In this document: piece by piece, positions 40,891-50,381 of the stretch
How positions within the stretch are numbered: position 1 is the stretch's first letter
How the letters are laid out: the number at the start of each line of letters is the position of its first letter
IMG/VR virus record: IMGVR_UViG_3300040815_003812
Coordinates: 1-64,000 of that record
From: a virus
Length of the DNA stretch: 64,000 nt
Strand: one strand, 5' to 3'
Position numbers and translations under genes: made by a program
The notes under the pieces: generated by a model
What the model saw: only the letters and a program-made list of their open reading frames with translations
Databases searched by the model: none
Told to the model about the DNA's origin: nothing

Positions 40891-41081
40891 CTTCTTTTGT
40901 TATATTCTTTTAAAATTTTATTGTATGAATTTTCAGTAAAATCCAAAATTTGTGTTAGATTTAGAATCTCGACTTTTGTTTTTTCGAAATTATCCGACAA
41001 ATAACTTAAAGAATTTTCTAAATCTTTATTAGAAAATTCTGATGGTTTTTTAATTATATCTTTCAAATTATCCATACTCAT
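40887..41081 (-). CDS. Small coiled-coil protein in the baseplate cluster
   Basis: 64 aa, helical with heptad-like spacing (DLENSLSYLSDNFEKTKVEILNLTQIL) and basic C-terminus. It overlaps the spike gene (ATGA) and abuts the 638-aa protein, so translation is coupled and it probably assembles with them. Confidence 0.55.
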   Translation of the reverse strand: MSMDNLKDIIKKPSEFSNKDLENSLSYLSDNFEKTKVEILNLTQILDFTENSYNKILKEYNKRR

Positions 41082-42998
41082 TCACATTTTTTTTCCAATA
41101 CCTCTACCTGGTAAAGTTGTTCCCCCACCCAAAGCTGCAACTGCCAATGGAGGTATAAAAACTTCAACTTTACTATTTGCCAATTCCTCGTCATTCACAC
41201 CTTTAATCATTTGTTGCATAGCATTCAAAGCGACATTTGGGGATCCATCAGGTAATGCACCAGTTGGGATTCCTTGTGATTCAAGGTTACCCACAACATT
41301 AGATAATGCTCTGGTTGGTGAAAATCCTCCTAAAATTCCTGCATTAGCTAAGGCAAAGCTTGGTAAACTAACACCAATCGATGATCTGGCTAAGTTTAAA
41401 AGATTCTGAATTTCATCGACTAAAGATTTACATTGTCTAAAATCAATTATCGCTGAAACTACTTGTAATAAAATAAACAAAATTGATGCGATCATTTTGA
41501 TTCTAGCATCTTTTGCTTCAGTAGCAATCTCCTTTAATAGAGTTTCTACTAATCGACGAATATTTCTTTTCAATATTTTTACCAGTTCTTCTATGAAAAT
41601 CGCACCTATTTTACTACACAGTTCAATGAAAAAACTTTTGAAGTCTTTCATAAAATCTTCTATGTCTTCAACATTATCGGCTAATTCATTTTTGAGTGAT
41701 TTCAAACCAATCATTAATCCTAAAACTGATTTCGGAGATAATACTGCAAAACTTACTGACTGTATTATTTGATTTAGAATATCGGTTTTAATTTTAACAT
41801 TTAAGTCCAAATTAAGACCTAATTTTTTCCATTCTTCATCATTAATCATTTTATCTAGTTCCCCCATAAAAACCTCTGTTTTACGATTATCTGGAACTTC
41901 ACGAATCACATCAATTGAATCCAATATCGAATCAACATTTACTGGAAATTTAATATTTTCACAGTCAGTAAATTCGGTTACACCTTGTTTTATATTTTCT
42001 ATTTTACTATCAATATCATTTAAATCAGATGATGTGAAGTCAAAAAATGATTCATCAATTTGATCTAATACCGATTGTTTTGCATTTCCACTAACGTCAA
42101 TTTCAGTATTGGAATCGAAACAAAGTCCAAGAATTCTTTGAATCATCTTGTCAAATTTTGTTTGTTTCTCGACTTGATCGATAGAGACACCACCTTTAAT
42201 ACTCACAATATTTTGTAATGAATCAAAAATTCTGGCAAGAACTACATCAAAATTTACAATATCTATTGTTTTGTAGTATTCGACCAAAAAATCTGAAATA
42301 TTATTTCCGTTAACTCTTTGCTTTAAATCTATTTTGTAGAAATCACCAAAATAAGGGATACCATTTTCTGTATATTCTGTAACATATTGAATATCAAATA
42401 AAGGATTTTGTGATACTCCTAATATTGTATTTACACCACCATTTTGAGTAAGATCATATAATTTTTTATCCATAGAAAATGGAATTTGACCACTTACAGG
42501 ATCATTTTTCTCATAAAAAATATCAAATGGTTTCAATTCATATGAATTGGGTAGTAATCTAAATAAGTCTATACTCCTAATATCGATATATATAGAATTT
42601 TCCACTTCGAAGGTTTGTTCCTGAGAACAACCTATTGTGGAAATTGTTTCAGATAAAAATACTTCAGAAATTCTATGTTTTGTATTTTTGGCGGAATTCA
42701 ATAATAGTTCTATTAAGAAACTTACAGTATCGGATCCGGATGTAGGGTCATTAGGCATGGTAGACTTTATCATACCAACAATTTGATCAAATTGACTTTT
42801 GATTTGATTTTGTAATCTTTGTGACGTATCACCTAAATTATTTAGTTGTTTTAGTGCGTCACTTTTACTTTGTTCAAAAGTATTTCCTGCAGAGTTTAGT
42901 TTAGATTTAGCCTCATCCTTTTTTAAATTGACCGTAGATTTGAAGGATGAAATCTTCGAATTTATGTCATTATAACTTTGATTAAGATCTAAAGCCAT
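41082..42998 (-). CDS. Large baseplate/tail structural protein
   Basis: 638 aa. The N-terminal 100 residues are a coiled coil (KSTVNLKKDEAKSKLNSAGNTFEQSKSD), the middle is mixed, and residues about 450-560 are helical with a hydrophobic segment (MIASILFILLQVVSAIID). The C-terminus is Gly/Ala/Pro-rich and ends LPGRGIGKKM. It sits between the gp5-like gene and a coiled-coil protein in a tightly overlapping operon. It could be a hub, wedge or tape-measure-like component; I cannot assign which. Confidence 0.6.
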   Translation of the reverse strand: MALDLNQSYNDINSKISSFKSTVNLKKDEAKSKLNSAGNTFEQSKSDALKQLNNLGDTSQRLQNQIKSQFDQIVGMIKSTMPNDPTSGSDTVSFLIELLLNSAKNTKHRISEVFLSETISTIGCSQEQTFEVENSIYIDIRSIDLFRLLPNSYELKPFDIFYEKNDPVSGQIPFSMDKKLYDLTQNGGVNTILGVSQNPLFDIQYVTEYTENGIPYFGDFYKIDLKQRVNGNNISDFLVEYYKTIDIVNFDVVLARIFDSLQNIVSIKGGVSIDQVEKQTKFDKMIQRILGLCFDSNTEIDVSGNAKQSVLDQIDESFFDFTSSDLNDIDSKIENIKQGVTEFTDCENIKFPVNVDSILDSIDVIREVPDNRKTEVFMGELDKMINDEEWKKLGLNLDLNVKIKTDILNQIIQSVSFAVLSPKSVLGLMIGLKSLKNELADNVEDIEDFMKDFKSFFIELCSKIGAIFIEELVKILKRNIRRLVETLLKEIATEAKDARIKMIASILFILLQVVSAIIDFRQCKSLVDEIQNLLNLARSSIGVSLPSFALANAGILGGFSPTRALSNVVGNLESQGIPTGALPDGSPNVALNAMQQMIKGVNDEELANSKVEVFIPPLAVAALGGGTTLPGRGIGKKM

Positions 42999-43360
42999 TA
43001 TAGTTTGTATTCAGAAGAATTATCAACATCTTTACTTATCAAAGCTTGAAGTACATCTTCATCCATCTCTGATAAATCAAATGATTCTTCGGAATTACTG
43101 GAACTTTTTTCCCAGATTGAGGATTGTAACTTTGAAAGAGTTAGTTTCTTTTCAATCGTATCGTTAATTATTTTTTGTTGTTCCTTTAGTACTGGACCTA
43201 TCAATGTCATATCTTCCGGTCCTTTTAATAGATTCAACATCTTATTCTGAACTCTGATTGCGGTAGATCTTTGTTCAACTAATTCATTATAAATTTCCTG
43301 CATTAAAGATAAAACAGAATTTTTGTTTAATGATATTTCTTTCTTTTTAGGTCTTGGCAT
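42998..43360 (-). CDS. Coiled-coil hypothetical protein, possible baseplate component
   Basis: 120 aa. A basic start (MPRPKKKEISL) precedes long helices (SVLSLMQEIYNELVEQRSTAIRVQNKMLNLLKG) and an acidic tail (DLSEMDEDVLQALISKDVD). It is the first gene of the minus-strand baseplate unit, with a TATTTAT box 4 nt upstream, and shares one base with the next gene. Confidence 0.55.
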   Translation of the reverse strand: MPRPKKKEISLNKNSVLSLMQEIYNELVEQRSTAIRVQNKMLNLLKGPEDMTLIGPVLKEQQKIINDTIEKKLTLSKLQSSIWEKSSSNSEESFDLSEMDEDVLQALISKDVDNSSEYKL

Positions 43361-43364
43361 ACCT

Positions 43365-43371
43365 ATAAATA
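43365..43371 (-). promoter_or_regulatory. Candidate TATTTAT box for the baseplate operon
   Basis: Reads AATATTTATAGGT on the minus strand, ending 4 nt before the ATG at 43360; it fills the whole gap between the sigma factor gene and this gene. Confidence 0.55.
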
Positions 43372-44100
43372 TTAAAGTTCGTTTAATTTTGCATTTATCT
43401 CATAATACAAATCCTTGAATTTTACCATAGAAGATCTTATCTCTTTGGTATTCATATTAGTCATCTCACGTAAAGATAGTAGAATTACGTTCTTATTAAA
43501 TTTATTATTATCAGTACCTAAAAATATTATTTCATAATTTTCAAACAGTTCGACAAGTGCGTAACCCAACTTAGTTTCGTTTTCATTTAGATCTTGTTCT
43601 TCAATATACTCTTCTAATTCTTTAACAAATTTTTTTATTAATTGAGTGGTTTCTACTTTTTCATTTTCTAAATAATATATCATGTCTGGACGATTTTCGA
43701 TCTTTGTTGAAATGTCCTCGTAAGATATTTTTCTATTTTGCTCTTTTTGATCTTTTATTATTTGACCCATCAAATAATTTTTGCAAATAGTACCAAAGTA
43801 TGAATAAGCTTTTTTGTTTTTATCTGGTTTAAATTTCTCAATCTTAGTCATTAAAAAAGAGTGAGTATCATTATGAATTTCTCTGAAATCCATACCTTTG
43901 CGATACAATTTATATCTTCTTATAATACTGTCAATCATTTTATCAACTGGTGCCCTCAAGTAGGTAGCGTAAATTACATTACGCTCCTCTTGAGTTGTTG
44001 CACTAATAAAAAGTCTTACAGCATTTTCTTCTCTTACATCGAAATAGTTACTTGTAGATTTTTTTTTAGTCTTAGTATTTCCACTTGTTTCTCCAGACAA
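43372..44100 (-). CDS. Late-transcription sigma factor (T4 gp55-like)
   Basis: 242 aa. Residues about 75-120 (HNDTHSFLMTKIEKFKPDKNKKAYSYFGTICKNYLMGQIIKDQKEQNR) have the sigma region 2 pattern, with AYSYFGTICKNYL as the core that contacts RNA polymerase and the -10 box, as in gp55 and its marine-phage relatives. Region 4 is not obvious, again as in gp55. It is the most likely reader of the TATTTAT boxes in the window. It is the downstream end of the long glycan operon, 3 nt after the GT2 gene. Confidence 0.8.
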   Translation of the reverse strand: MSGETSGNTKTKKKSTSNYFDVREENAVRLFISATTQEERNVIYATYLRAPVDKMIDSIIRRYKLYRKGMDFREIHNDTHSFLMTKIEKFKPDKNKKAYSYFGTICKNYLMGQIIKDQKEQNRKISYEDISTKIENRPDMIYYLENEKVETTQLIKKFVKELEEYIEEQDLNENETKLGYALVELFENYEIIFLGTDNNKFNKNVILLSLREMTNMNTKEIRSSMVKFKDLYYEINAKLNEL

Positions 44101-44103
44101 AAT

Positions 44104-44916
44104 TTAAGTGTTTTCAGGTTCATATGTAATTTTATTATCTTCCTTAAAAAATTGTTGTTTTTTAGCGGTATCAATCCAAAAACTAGCTTCATCCGATGTG
44201 ATTACATTCTCACCAAACTTGTAATTCCAAAAAATAGACCCTTCTCTCATATTCACATGTTTGTAACCTATTCTAGGAATAGTCATAAATTTTACAGAAT
44301 TATATGTCATTCTTAGTAAGAATTCATAAACAAATGAAAGTTTTAAACTTTGTTTGAATCCACCAAAAGAATCTATTATTTTTTTCTTAAATACTAATCC
44401 ACTAGATTGGAAATTTTGGTAGTTTAATAAGACTTCATTAGTCAATATACCTATTTCAGTGTTCATATTAGCTGCGAAAGTTGCTTCATTCGTAAATCCT
44501 GCGAACGATTGTTTTTCATCTACATCAACAACTAATGGTAAAAACCCATCAAAATCAGGGTATGACTCGAAATATCTTTTTACACTTTTAAACCATATTT
44601 TGGAGTATTCATCATCAAACTCTAAAATTGATACAAGATCATTTTTGGTTGATTTGATACCTAAGTTGACTTGAGATTGAAAGTCCGAATCTCCTTCATT
44701 CAAAACTCTATTTACTGTCAATCCACTAAAATCAAAGTCATCTAAATAATTGATTAAACTTTCTTCATCAGTGTGAACAATAATCAATTCATCTACTGGT
44801 TCTTCCTGATGTAAAACAGATTGTACTGACTTACTAAAAAATGTTTCAAAATCTTTATGTTTTGTTGATTCGATGGGTAAAACCACAGAAATCAAAAAAT
44901 TATCTTCTTTTTTCAT
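44104..44916 (-). CDS. GT-A (GT2-like) glycosyltransferase
   Basis: 270 aa. The N-terminus ISVVLPIES, VQSVLHQEEPVDELIIVHTDEE and NLGIKSTKNDLVSILEFDDEY follow the GT2 layout, with DDEY as the DxD-like metal site near residue 100. SSGLVFKKKIIDSFGGF matches the acceptor-side loop. The protein would transfer a sugar from a nucleotide sugar. It lies in the run of glycosyltransferases up to 57051 and is 1 nt from the next gene. Confidence 0.8.
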   Translation of the reverse strand: MKKEDNFLISVVLPIESTKHKDFETFFSKSVQSVLHQEEPVDELIIVHTDEESLINYLDDFDFSGLTVNRVLNEGDSDFQSQVNLGIKSTKNDLVSILEFDDEYSKIWFKSVKRYFESYPDFDGFLPLVVDVDEKQSFAGFTNEATFAANMNTEIGILTNEVLLNYQNFQSSGLVFKKKIIDSFGGFKQSLKLSFVYEFLLRMTYNSVKFMTIPRIGYKHVNMREGSIFWNYKFGENVITSDEASFWIDTAKKQQFFKEDNKITYEPENT

Positions 44917-44917
44917 A

Positions 44918-45982
44918 TTATTCTACTTCTTCTAATTCGTTTATATTTATTTGATTCTCAAATGATTTTAAACGGGAATCACAATAGGAACTAATTAACT
45001 GGACAACATTATAATCAAATGAATTTTTATCTGAATATTTTTCCGAGGTTTCTTTCCCTGCATTATAAAGATCTTCAGATATATTATCTTCTAACCAGTT
45101 TTGAATAAAGTCTGCTATTATGTCTACAGTTTGTAATTTATCAAAATACCAAATTCCATTATTATCGTTCATCCAGTCTGGTTTCATATTTGGCACTTTA
45201 CCAATAACAGGTGTACCACATTTCATAGACTCTAGTGGGAAGGTTCCAAATGATGATGAATCATCGATCCATACAGATACAAAAGAATCTTGTAAGTATT
45301 CAGAAAATTTTTCCATAGAAATTCCACGCATATCTCTAAAAGTGACCCAACGATACTGCGGATACCTTATGTAAAAAGTTTTGATTATAATCATAGTATC
45401 CCTTTGGTCTCTAGTGTGTATAGAAATGATCGGTTTACAAGGGAATTTTTTTTCAGTGAATACTTCTGAAATTGTTGGTTCTAAAACGTCAACACTAACA
45501 TTTCTCATCAAATCCTTAACAAATTCTTTTTGTTTTTCTGTCGTAGTTAAACACTTGTAAAAACCATAGTCAGTCCATTCAGTTCCTGGTTTGAGGGTTT
45601 CAAGAATTGCATCATAAGATTGTGAAAGTACGATTTTACCACAAGGTAATTTTGACACTTGTTCGATAACATGACCGAAAACCTCTGGGATAAAAATAAA
45701 ATCCTCCGGACTTACCTCTAACTTTTGTGATTCTAAACTCAAATGTTCTAATTCAGTATAATCGGTCCCTAACCAATCACCAACACCTTTATAGTCATCT
45801 TTTTCGTGTAAAATAACCGGTTGATAACCCGAATTATTCAAAGACATTGCAAATTCATAAATGTATCTGACAGATCCTTTAGCATATCCTTTACTGTCTA
45901 ACACAAAGAAGTAAAATTTATTTTTTTTATCTCTTAAATTAGAAATACTTTTTTTTATTTTTTCTAACTTTATATCTTCCAT
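44918..45982 (-). CDS. GT-B-type glycosyltransferase
   Basis: 354 aa. Two Rossmann-like halves are visible: KSISNLRDKKNKFYFFVLDSKGYAKGSVRYIYEFAMSL at the N-terminus and a C-terminal nucleotide-sugar site DDSSSFGTFPLESMKCGTPVIGKVPN (about 250-275), which fits the GT4-like E-x7-E region. The donor and acceptor are unknown. It is part of the overlapping glycan operon. Confidence 0.75.
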   Translation of the reverse strand: MEDIKLEKIKKSISNLRDKKNKFYFFVLDSKGYAKGSVRYIYEFAMSLNNSGYQPVILHEKDDYKGVGDWLGTDYTELEHLSLESQKLEVSPEDFIFIPEVFGHVIEQVSKLPCGKIVLSQSYDAILETLKPGTEWTDYGFYKCLTTTEKQKEFVKDLMRNVSVDVLEPTISEVFTEKKFPCKPIISIHTRDQRDTMIIIKTFYIRYPQYRWVTFRDMRGISMEKFSEYLQDSFVSVWIDDSSSFGTFPLESMKCGTPVIGKVPNMKPDWMNDNNGIWYFDKLQTVDIIADFIQNWLEDNISEDLYNAGKETSEKYSDKNSFDYNVVQLISSYCDSRLKSFENQININELEEVE

Positions 45983-45988
45983 TTCAGT

Positions 45989-46969
45989 TTATTTTTTTAA
46001 TTTATTCCTCCAATAATCTAAAAGATCATTCATTGTTTGTTTCAATTCAATCTTAGGTTCCCATCCAGTCATTTCAACTAATTCTTTCGAATCACCAATT
46101 TGTACTTGGATATCGATTGGTCTATAGTAAGGTTCGTAAATTTTCTGTTCAACCTCATCATAGTCGAATTTGGAACATTCGATAAGTAAATCTGTATAGT
46201 GTTGCATTTTATTTACTTCACTACCACATACGTTGAAAACTTTTCCTTTAGTTTCTGGATTTATCATTAACAAATAATATGCGTTTACACAATCTCTTAC
46301 ATCTATTACAACTCTTTCTGTCTCGAGATTACCAATTTTCAAAACTTTTTCTTGTAACCCAAGTTCCATTGCCGCAATTTGATATGCATCGGAACTTATG
46401 CTGAAAATTTTACCCCTTCTTGGACCTGTATGACTAAAAGCTCTTGTTACAAAACCATCTAAGAAACCATTACTAGCTCTCTCTTGAACATATAAATCCA
46501 TAGCAGCCTTCGATGAACCATAAGGATTACTAGGTTTCAAAGGTGTGTCAATCGACAAAGTCCCAACATCTTTACATTCGTCACCATACACTTCACTGGT
46601 AGAACAGAACATGAATCTAGTTTTACTATTTTCCAAAGAAGTTATTAAGTTCATAGTTGCAGATACATTTTCTTCCCATGTTAAAATTGGATCTTTGAAG
46701 CTTGTTGGTGGATGAGATTGTGCGGCTAGATGAAACACTCCATCAAACTCTTCTCGATCAATCAATTTTTTTACACCGTAAAAATGTTTCAAATCTAGAT
46801 AATGAAAAGTTATTTTATCCAATTCTTCTGGAGTAAGAATATCCAACAAATCTGTTTCTCGACCATTAGCAGTTCTTACTACTCCATGAACTTCATGTCC
46901 TTTTTCTAACAATAGTTTCGCAAGATTTGGACCAGCAAATCCTGTTATTCCAGTAACTAAGTATTTCAT
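45989..46969 (-). CDS. Extended-SDR nucleotide-sugar enzyme, Rmd-like GDP-4-keto-6-deoxymannose reductase
   Basis: 326 aa. The NAD(P) motif TGITGFAG (6-13), the catalytic YGSSK (Tyr-x3-Lys) and RAFSHTGPRRG are typical of GDP-sugar SDRs. IGNLETERVVIDVRDCVNAYYLL, YYRPIDIQVQIGDSKEL and TGWEPKIEL resemble Rmd more than Gmd. Rmd reduces the Gmd product to GDP-D-rhamnose. Because Gmd and Fcl are also encoded, the 4-keto intermediate could be shared. Substrate specificity is inferred from motif recall; a Gmd-like dehydratase is the alternative. Confidence 0.75.
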   Translation of the reverse strand: MKYLVTGITGFAGPNLAKLLLEKGHEVHGVVRTANGRETDLLDILTPEELDKITFHYLDLKHFYGVKKLIDREEFDGVFHLAAQSHPPTSFKDPILTWEENVSATMNLITSLENSKTRFMFCSTSEVYGDECKDVGTLSIDTPLKPSNPYGSSKAAMDLYVQERASNGFLDGFVTRAFSHTGPRRGKIFSISSDAYQIAAMELGLQEKVLKIGNLETERVVIDVRDCVNAYYLLMINPETKGKVFNVCGSEVNKMQHYTDLLIECSKFDYDEVEQKIYEPYYRPIDIQVQIGDSKELVEMTGWEPKIELKQTMNDLLDYWRNKLKK

Positions 46970-47235
46970 ATTTTTTTCAAAATTTTATTTAATAATAATG
47001 TATTGAAGGCGAATTTAAAGGGAAGACTTAAATTTTTACTAGAGTGAATTCCTAAGTTTTCATCTATTTCCTCTCTTTCCGTCAATAAGACTTCGATCAT
47101 TAATTTTACGAAGTCATACTTAACAACATCTGTCTGTTTTTCTACATGACCCTCTTCATTACTTGTTGCAATACCAACAAGAGAATCGATTTCTTTTAAA
47201 TCGATATAATAATTTTCACCTAAAATCGAAATCAT
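46966..47235 (-). CDS. Small hypothetical protein
   Basis: 89 aa, MISILGENYYIDLKEIDSLVGIA, then EIDENLGIHSSKNLSLPFKFAFNTLLLNKIL. It looks like a small alpha/beta protein that I associate loosely with marine phages; function unknown. It overlaps both neighbours (20 bp with the HAD-like gene and 4 bp with the SDR gene), so it is a real part of the operon. Confidence 0.55.
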   Translation of the reverse strand: MISILGENYYIDLKEIDSLVGIATSNEEGHVEKQTDVVKYDFVKLMIEVLLTEREEIDENLGIHSSKNLSLPFKFAFNTLLLNKILKKI

Positions 47236-47833
47236 TTTCTTTAAGTTTTAATTGTTTATATAGTTTTTCAAATTCTTCAAGAGAATTTATTGAAATATCT
47301 GTTTCAATACTTTTATTATATGTTGATTCGAATTTTACCAACTGAATATTTTCAGGTGAATTAATTAATAATTCCGGATTTGCGGTGACGATAATATCAC
47401 ACTCATCCCAGAGACTATCGATGGTGATTTTTGAGAAAAATTTAATTTTCTCAACTAGACAACCATATTTTGATAAGAAAAATAGAGATGCTGGCTTAGA
47501 TTTTCCGATCTCATCTGATATAATTAATATTTCATTTTCATCACGTAGATCTTCATAAATTTTATTCAATTGATTGAAAGTTGTCATTTCAGAACTAGGT
47601 GAATTACCAAAAATTTGCATAGTGAAATCTTCATAAAAAAAAGAAAATAGTTCTTGATCGTCTTTGAATTTGAAGTGTGACTTTAAATCATTGAGATTAG
47701 TGACAGGAAGATTTAATCCATATTCGAATTCATCACCTTCATACTCATCAATGTAAAATTTTTGATAAATCTGTTCTGCCTTCGCGAATGTATCTCTTAA
47801 GACATGATTTATATCGAAAGCTAACTTTTTCAT
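47216..47833 (-). CDS. HAD-like protein with altered first motif
   Basis: 205 aa. LAFDINHVLRDTF is placed like HAD motif I (DxDxT/V), but the second Asp is Asn. SDEIGKSKPASLFFLSKYG fits the motif II/III region with its Lys, and WDECDIIVTANPELL fits motif IV. HAD enzymes act on phosphate esters; the D-to-N change at the acid/base position would weaken phosphatase activity. It may be a non-catalytic or phosphotransfer variant. It overlaps phoH by 4 bp. Confidence 0.65.
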   Translation of the reverse strand: MKKLAFDINHVLRDTFAKAEQIYQKFYIDEYEGDEFEYGLNLPVTNLNDLKSHFKFKDDQELFSFFYEDFTMQIFGNSPSSEMTTFNQLNKIYEDLRDENEILIISDEIGKSKPASLFFLSKYGCLVEKIKFFSKITIDSLWDECDIIVTANPELLINSPENIQLVKFESTYNKSIETDISINSLEEFEKLYKQLKLKENDFDFR

Positions 47834-48513
47834 TCGTATTTATCTAAAATTTGTGTGATCAAAGGATTTCTAATGATATTACTTTTATCAAATTTGTAAA
47901 TCCCTATATTTTCTATGTTATCGAACCTGTTTATGGCATCATAAAGACCTGATTGTGTTTTATCTCTAAATCTATCTGTTTGTTCAATATCACCAGATAT
48001 GAAAAATTTTGAATTAAATCCAATTCTAGTCAGTAATAATTTCATTTGACTTTTTGTTGTGTTTTGTGCTTCTTCAAAAACTAGTATGGCATTATCTATA
48101 TTCATACCTCTCATATATGCCAATGCAAAGACTTCGATAAATTCGAATTCCTTAAGTTTTTCCCTCTTTTCTTTTCCAATTATTTTATTTAGTAAGTAAT
48201 ATGAAGGAAATATATATGGATCTAATTTTTCTTCCAAATTTCCAGGTAATGACCCTAATTTTTCTTCAGCTTCAACTGCAGGTCTTACGATTATAATTTT
48301 TTCATAATCATTTTCTGGATCTAATAATAAATCGACTGCGGCTTTCATTGAAATGTAGGATTTACCTACTCCCGCGGGTCCTGAACATATTACAATTTCT
48401 TTTTCTTTGAGGATATCGTAATATTCTTTTTGTGATTTACTTAAAAATTTTTGTTTCGGTTGACGTCCGACAATTGATTTTATTTCTTGTTTTTTTTTAC
48501 TTATATTCGTCAT
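47830..48513 (-). CDS. phoH: PhoH-like P-loop ATPase
   Basis: 227 aa. Walker A GPAGVGKS (45-52), Walker B NAILVFEEAQN (about 141-151) and TSQMKLLLTRIG/FFISGDIEQTD match PhoH. The family is very common in marine phages; it is an RNA-binding ATPase often linked to phosphate starvation, with an unsettled role in infection. It lies within the glycan operon between the HAD-like gene and gmd. Confidence 0.93.
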   Translation of the reverse strand: MTNISKKKQEIKSIVGRQPKQKFLSKSQKEYYDILKEKEIVICSGPAGVGKSYISMKAAVDLLLDPENDYEKIIIVRPAVEAEEKLGSLPGNLEEKLDPYIFPSYYLLNKIIGKEKREKLKEFEFIEVFALAYMRGMNIDNAILVFEEAQNTTKSQMKLLLTRIGFNSKFFISGDIEQTDRFRDKTQSGLYDAINRFDNIENIGIYKFDKSNIIRNPLITQILDKYE

Positions 48514-48514
48514 A

Positions 48515-49501
48515 TTATAATTTTTCTTGCCAGTAATCTATCATTTCATCTAACATAGATTCAAATGTATATTTAGGTTCCCAACCTGTTTTTTGTTTGA
48601 GTTTAGAACAATCACCTTTCAAATCTTCTAACTCTTCAGGTCTGAAATATTTCTCATCAATAATTAAATGTTTGTCAATATCCAAATCTAGTTTTTTGAA
48701 AACATATTCCACTAAATCTCTAACAGAATGAGAAATTCCAGTTGAACAAACAAAATCATCTGGGTTGTTTTGTTGTAGTATTAACCACATGGCTTCCACA
48801 TAATCTTTAGCGTGTCCCCAATCTCTTGTGGCTTCCATATTACCTAAAGACAATGTTTTGGATAATCCTTTTTTTATTTTGACCGCAGCTTTTACCACTT
48901 TATTAGTTACAAAATTAGTCCCTCGTCTAGGTGACTCGTGATTAAATAATATACCATTAGAAACAAACATCTGATAAGAATTCCTATAATTTCTACTTAT
49001 GTTATATGCAAAAACTTTAGAACAACCATAAGGAGAAACTGGATTCATTGGTGTTGTCTCACGTTGATATCCATCATCATCAATGTTATTTCCAAACATT
49101 TCTGAAGATGACGCTTGATATACCTTAATATTAGGATTTACTAATTTTACAGCTTCTAATAGGTTCAGAGCACCTAAACCTGTTACATTTGCAGTGTAAA
49201 TTGGTTGATCGAAGGAAATTCGAACGTGTGATTGTGCCGCCAAATTATAAATCTCATCTGGATTACATTTTTGTATGATCCTTATTAATGATGATAAGTC
49301 TGTCATGTCAACATATTCTAAATTAGAACTAATTGCATGATATACATTATCCAGTCGATTAGTTTGGTTTTCCGCCACTGAGTTTCTTTTCACAGTACCC
49401 CATACTTCATATCCTTTTTCTATCAAAAATTCTGCAAGATATGAACCATCTTGGCCATTAATACCTGTAATTAATGCGACTTTATTTTCTTGATTTTTCA
49501 T
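48515..49501 (-). CDS. gmd: GDP-mannose 4,6-dehydratase
   Basis: 328 aa. TGINGQDGSYLAEFL (12-26) is the Gmd NADP motif, SSSEMFGN (131-138) and SPYGCSK (Tyr158, Lys162) the active site, and HESPRRGTNFVTNKV, GNMEATRDWGHAKDYVEAMW, FRPEELEDLKGD are Gmd hallmarks. It converts GDP-D-mannose into GDP-4-keto-6-deoxy-D-mannose in the cytoplasm. It overlaps fcl by 20 bp. GDP-mannose must come from the host. Confidence 0.95.
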   Translation of the reverse strand: MKNQENKVALITGINGQDGSYLAEFLIEKGYEVWGTVKRNSVAENQTNRLDNVYHAISSNLEYVDMTDLSSLIRIIQKCNPDEIYNLAAQSHVRISFDQPIYTANVTGLGALNLLEAVKLVNPNIKVYQASSSEMFGNNIDDDGYQRETTPMNPVSPYGCSKVFAYNISRNYRNSYQMFVSNGILFNHESPRRGTNFVTNKVVKAAVKIKKGLSKTLSLGNMEATRDWGHAKDYVEAMWLILQQNNPDDFVCSTGISHSVRDLVEYVFKKLDLDIDKHLIIDEKYFRPEELEDLKGDCSKLKQKTGWEPKYTFESMLDEMIDYWQEKL

Positions 49502-50378
49502 AATTTTCTAAAAACCATTTTATTGTTTTTTTTATTCCAACTTCAATTGGTGTAAATTCAAATTCAGGTAAATATTCTTTAATCTTTGAATTGTCTGATG
49601 GTTTTCTAAACTGACCATCAGGTTTTGACTTGTCGAATAATACTTCCCCTTTAAAATTAAACTCTTGTACTAATAAATCAACTAAATCTCTAATTGAAAT
49701 TTCTTGTGAAGTCGATAAAATAATTGGTTCGGGATCATTGTAATTTTTTAAAACCCATTCAGTCAAATGACTAACATCTTCAGAATAAATAAATTCTCTT
49801 AAAGGTTTACCTGATCCCCATACCTCAAATGGTCTATTATCAATTTGTGAAATATACATTTTATGTATCAGCATCGGAACTACATGACCGTGAGTTAAAG
49901 AAAAATTGTCATTTGGTCCATAAATATTTGTTGGAACAACTGATTTATAATTTAATCCATACTGTTCTTTATAAGATCTAATCTGTATATCCGCCATCCT
50001 TTTAGCATATGCGTAAGCATCATTCGAAAAATGAGGAGGACCCAAATGAATGTATTCTTCCTTAAGTGGATATTTGGTGTTATCAGGAAAAATACAGGTG
50101 GATAAAAAAGTAACTAGATTTTTAACACCATGATTTCTTGCTTGTTCAATCACATTAGTGTTTATCATGATATTATCATAAAAATATTCACCTTTGAAAT
50201 TCATATTAGATCCTAATCCACCAACTTTTGCGGCCGTATGTATGACTTCAGTAGGTTTATATTTTTTATACATTTTAATCACCTCATTGGTTTTAGTTAA
50301 ATTATAATCCTTAGATGATATTTTTACGTCTCCATCAAGACATGAACCTACTAAACCATTTCCTGTTATTAACCTCAT
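49482..50378 (-). CDS. fcl: GDP-L-fucose synthase
   Basis: 298 aa. It has TGNGLVGS at the N-terminus, KVGGLGSNM, FLSTCIFPD (catalytic Ser/Cys region) and AYAYAKRM (Tyr122-x3-Lys126), and PTNIYGPNDNFSLTHGHVVPMLIHK, all diagnostic of Fcl/WcaG. It epimerises and reduces the Gmd product to GDP-L-fucose. Gmd and Fcl are translationally coupled, giving a complete two-step route from host GDP-mannose. Confidence 0.95.
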   Translation of the reverse strand: MRLITGNGLVGSCLDGDVKISSKDYNLTKTNEVIKMYKKYKPTEVIHTAAKVGGLGSNMNFKGEYFYDNIMINTNVIEQARNHGVKNLVTFLSTCIFPDNTKYPLKEEYIHLGPPHFSNDAYAYAKRMADIQIRSYKEQYGLNYKSVVPTNIYGPNDNFSLTHGHVVPMLIHKMYISQIDNRPFEVWGSGKPLREFIYSEDVSHLTEWVLKNYNDPEPIILSTSQEISIRDLVDLLVQEFNFKGEVLFDKSKPDGQFRKPSDNSKIKEYLPEFEFTPIEVGIKKTIKWFLENYEKSRK

Positions 50379-50381
50379 ACT

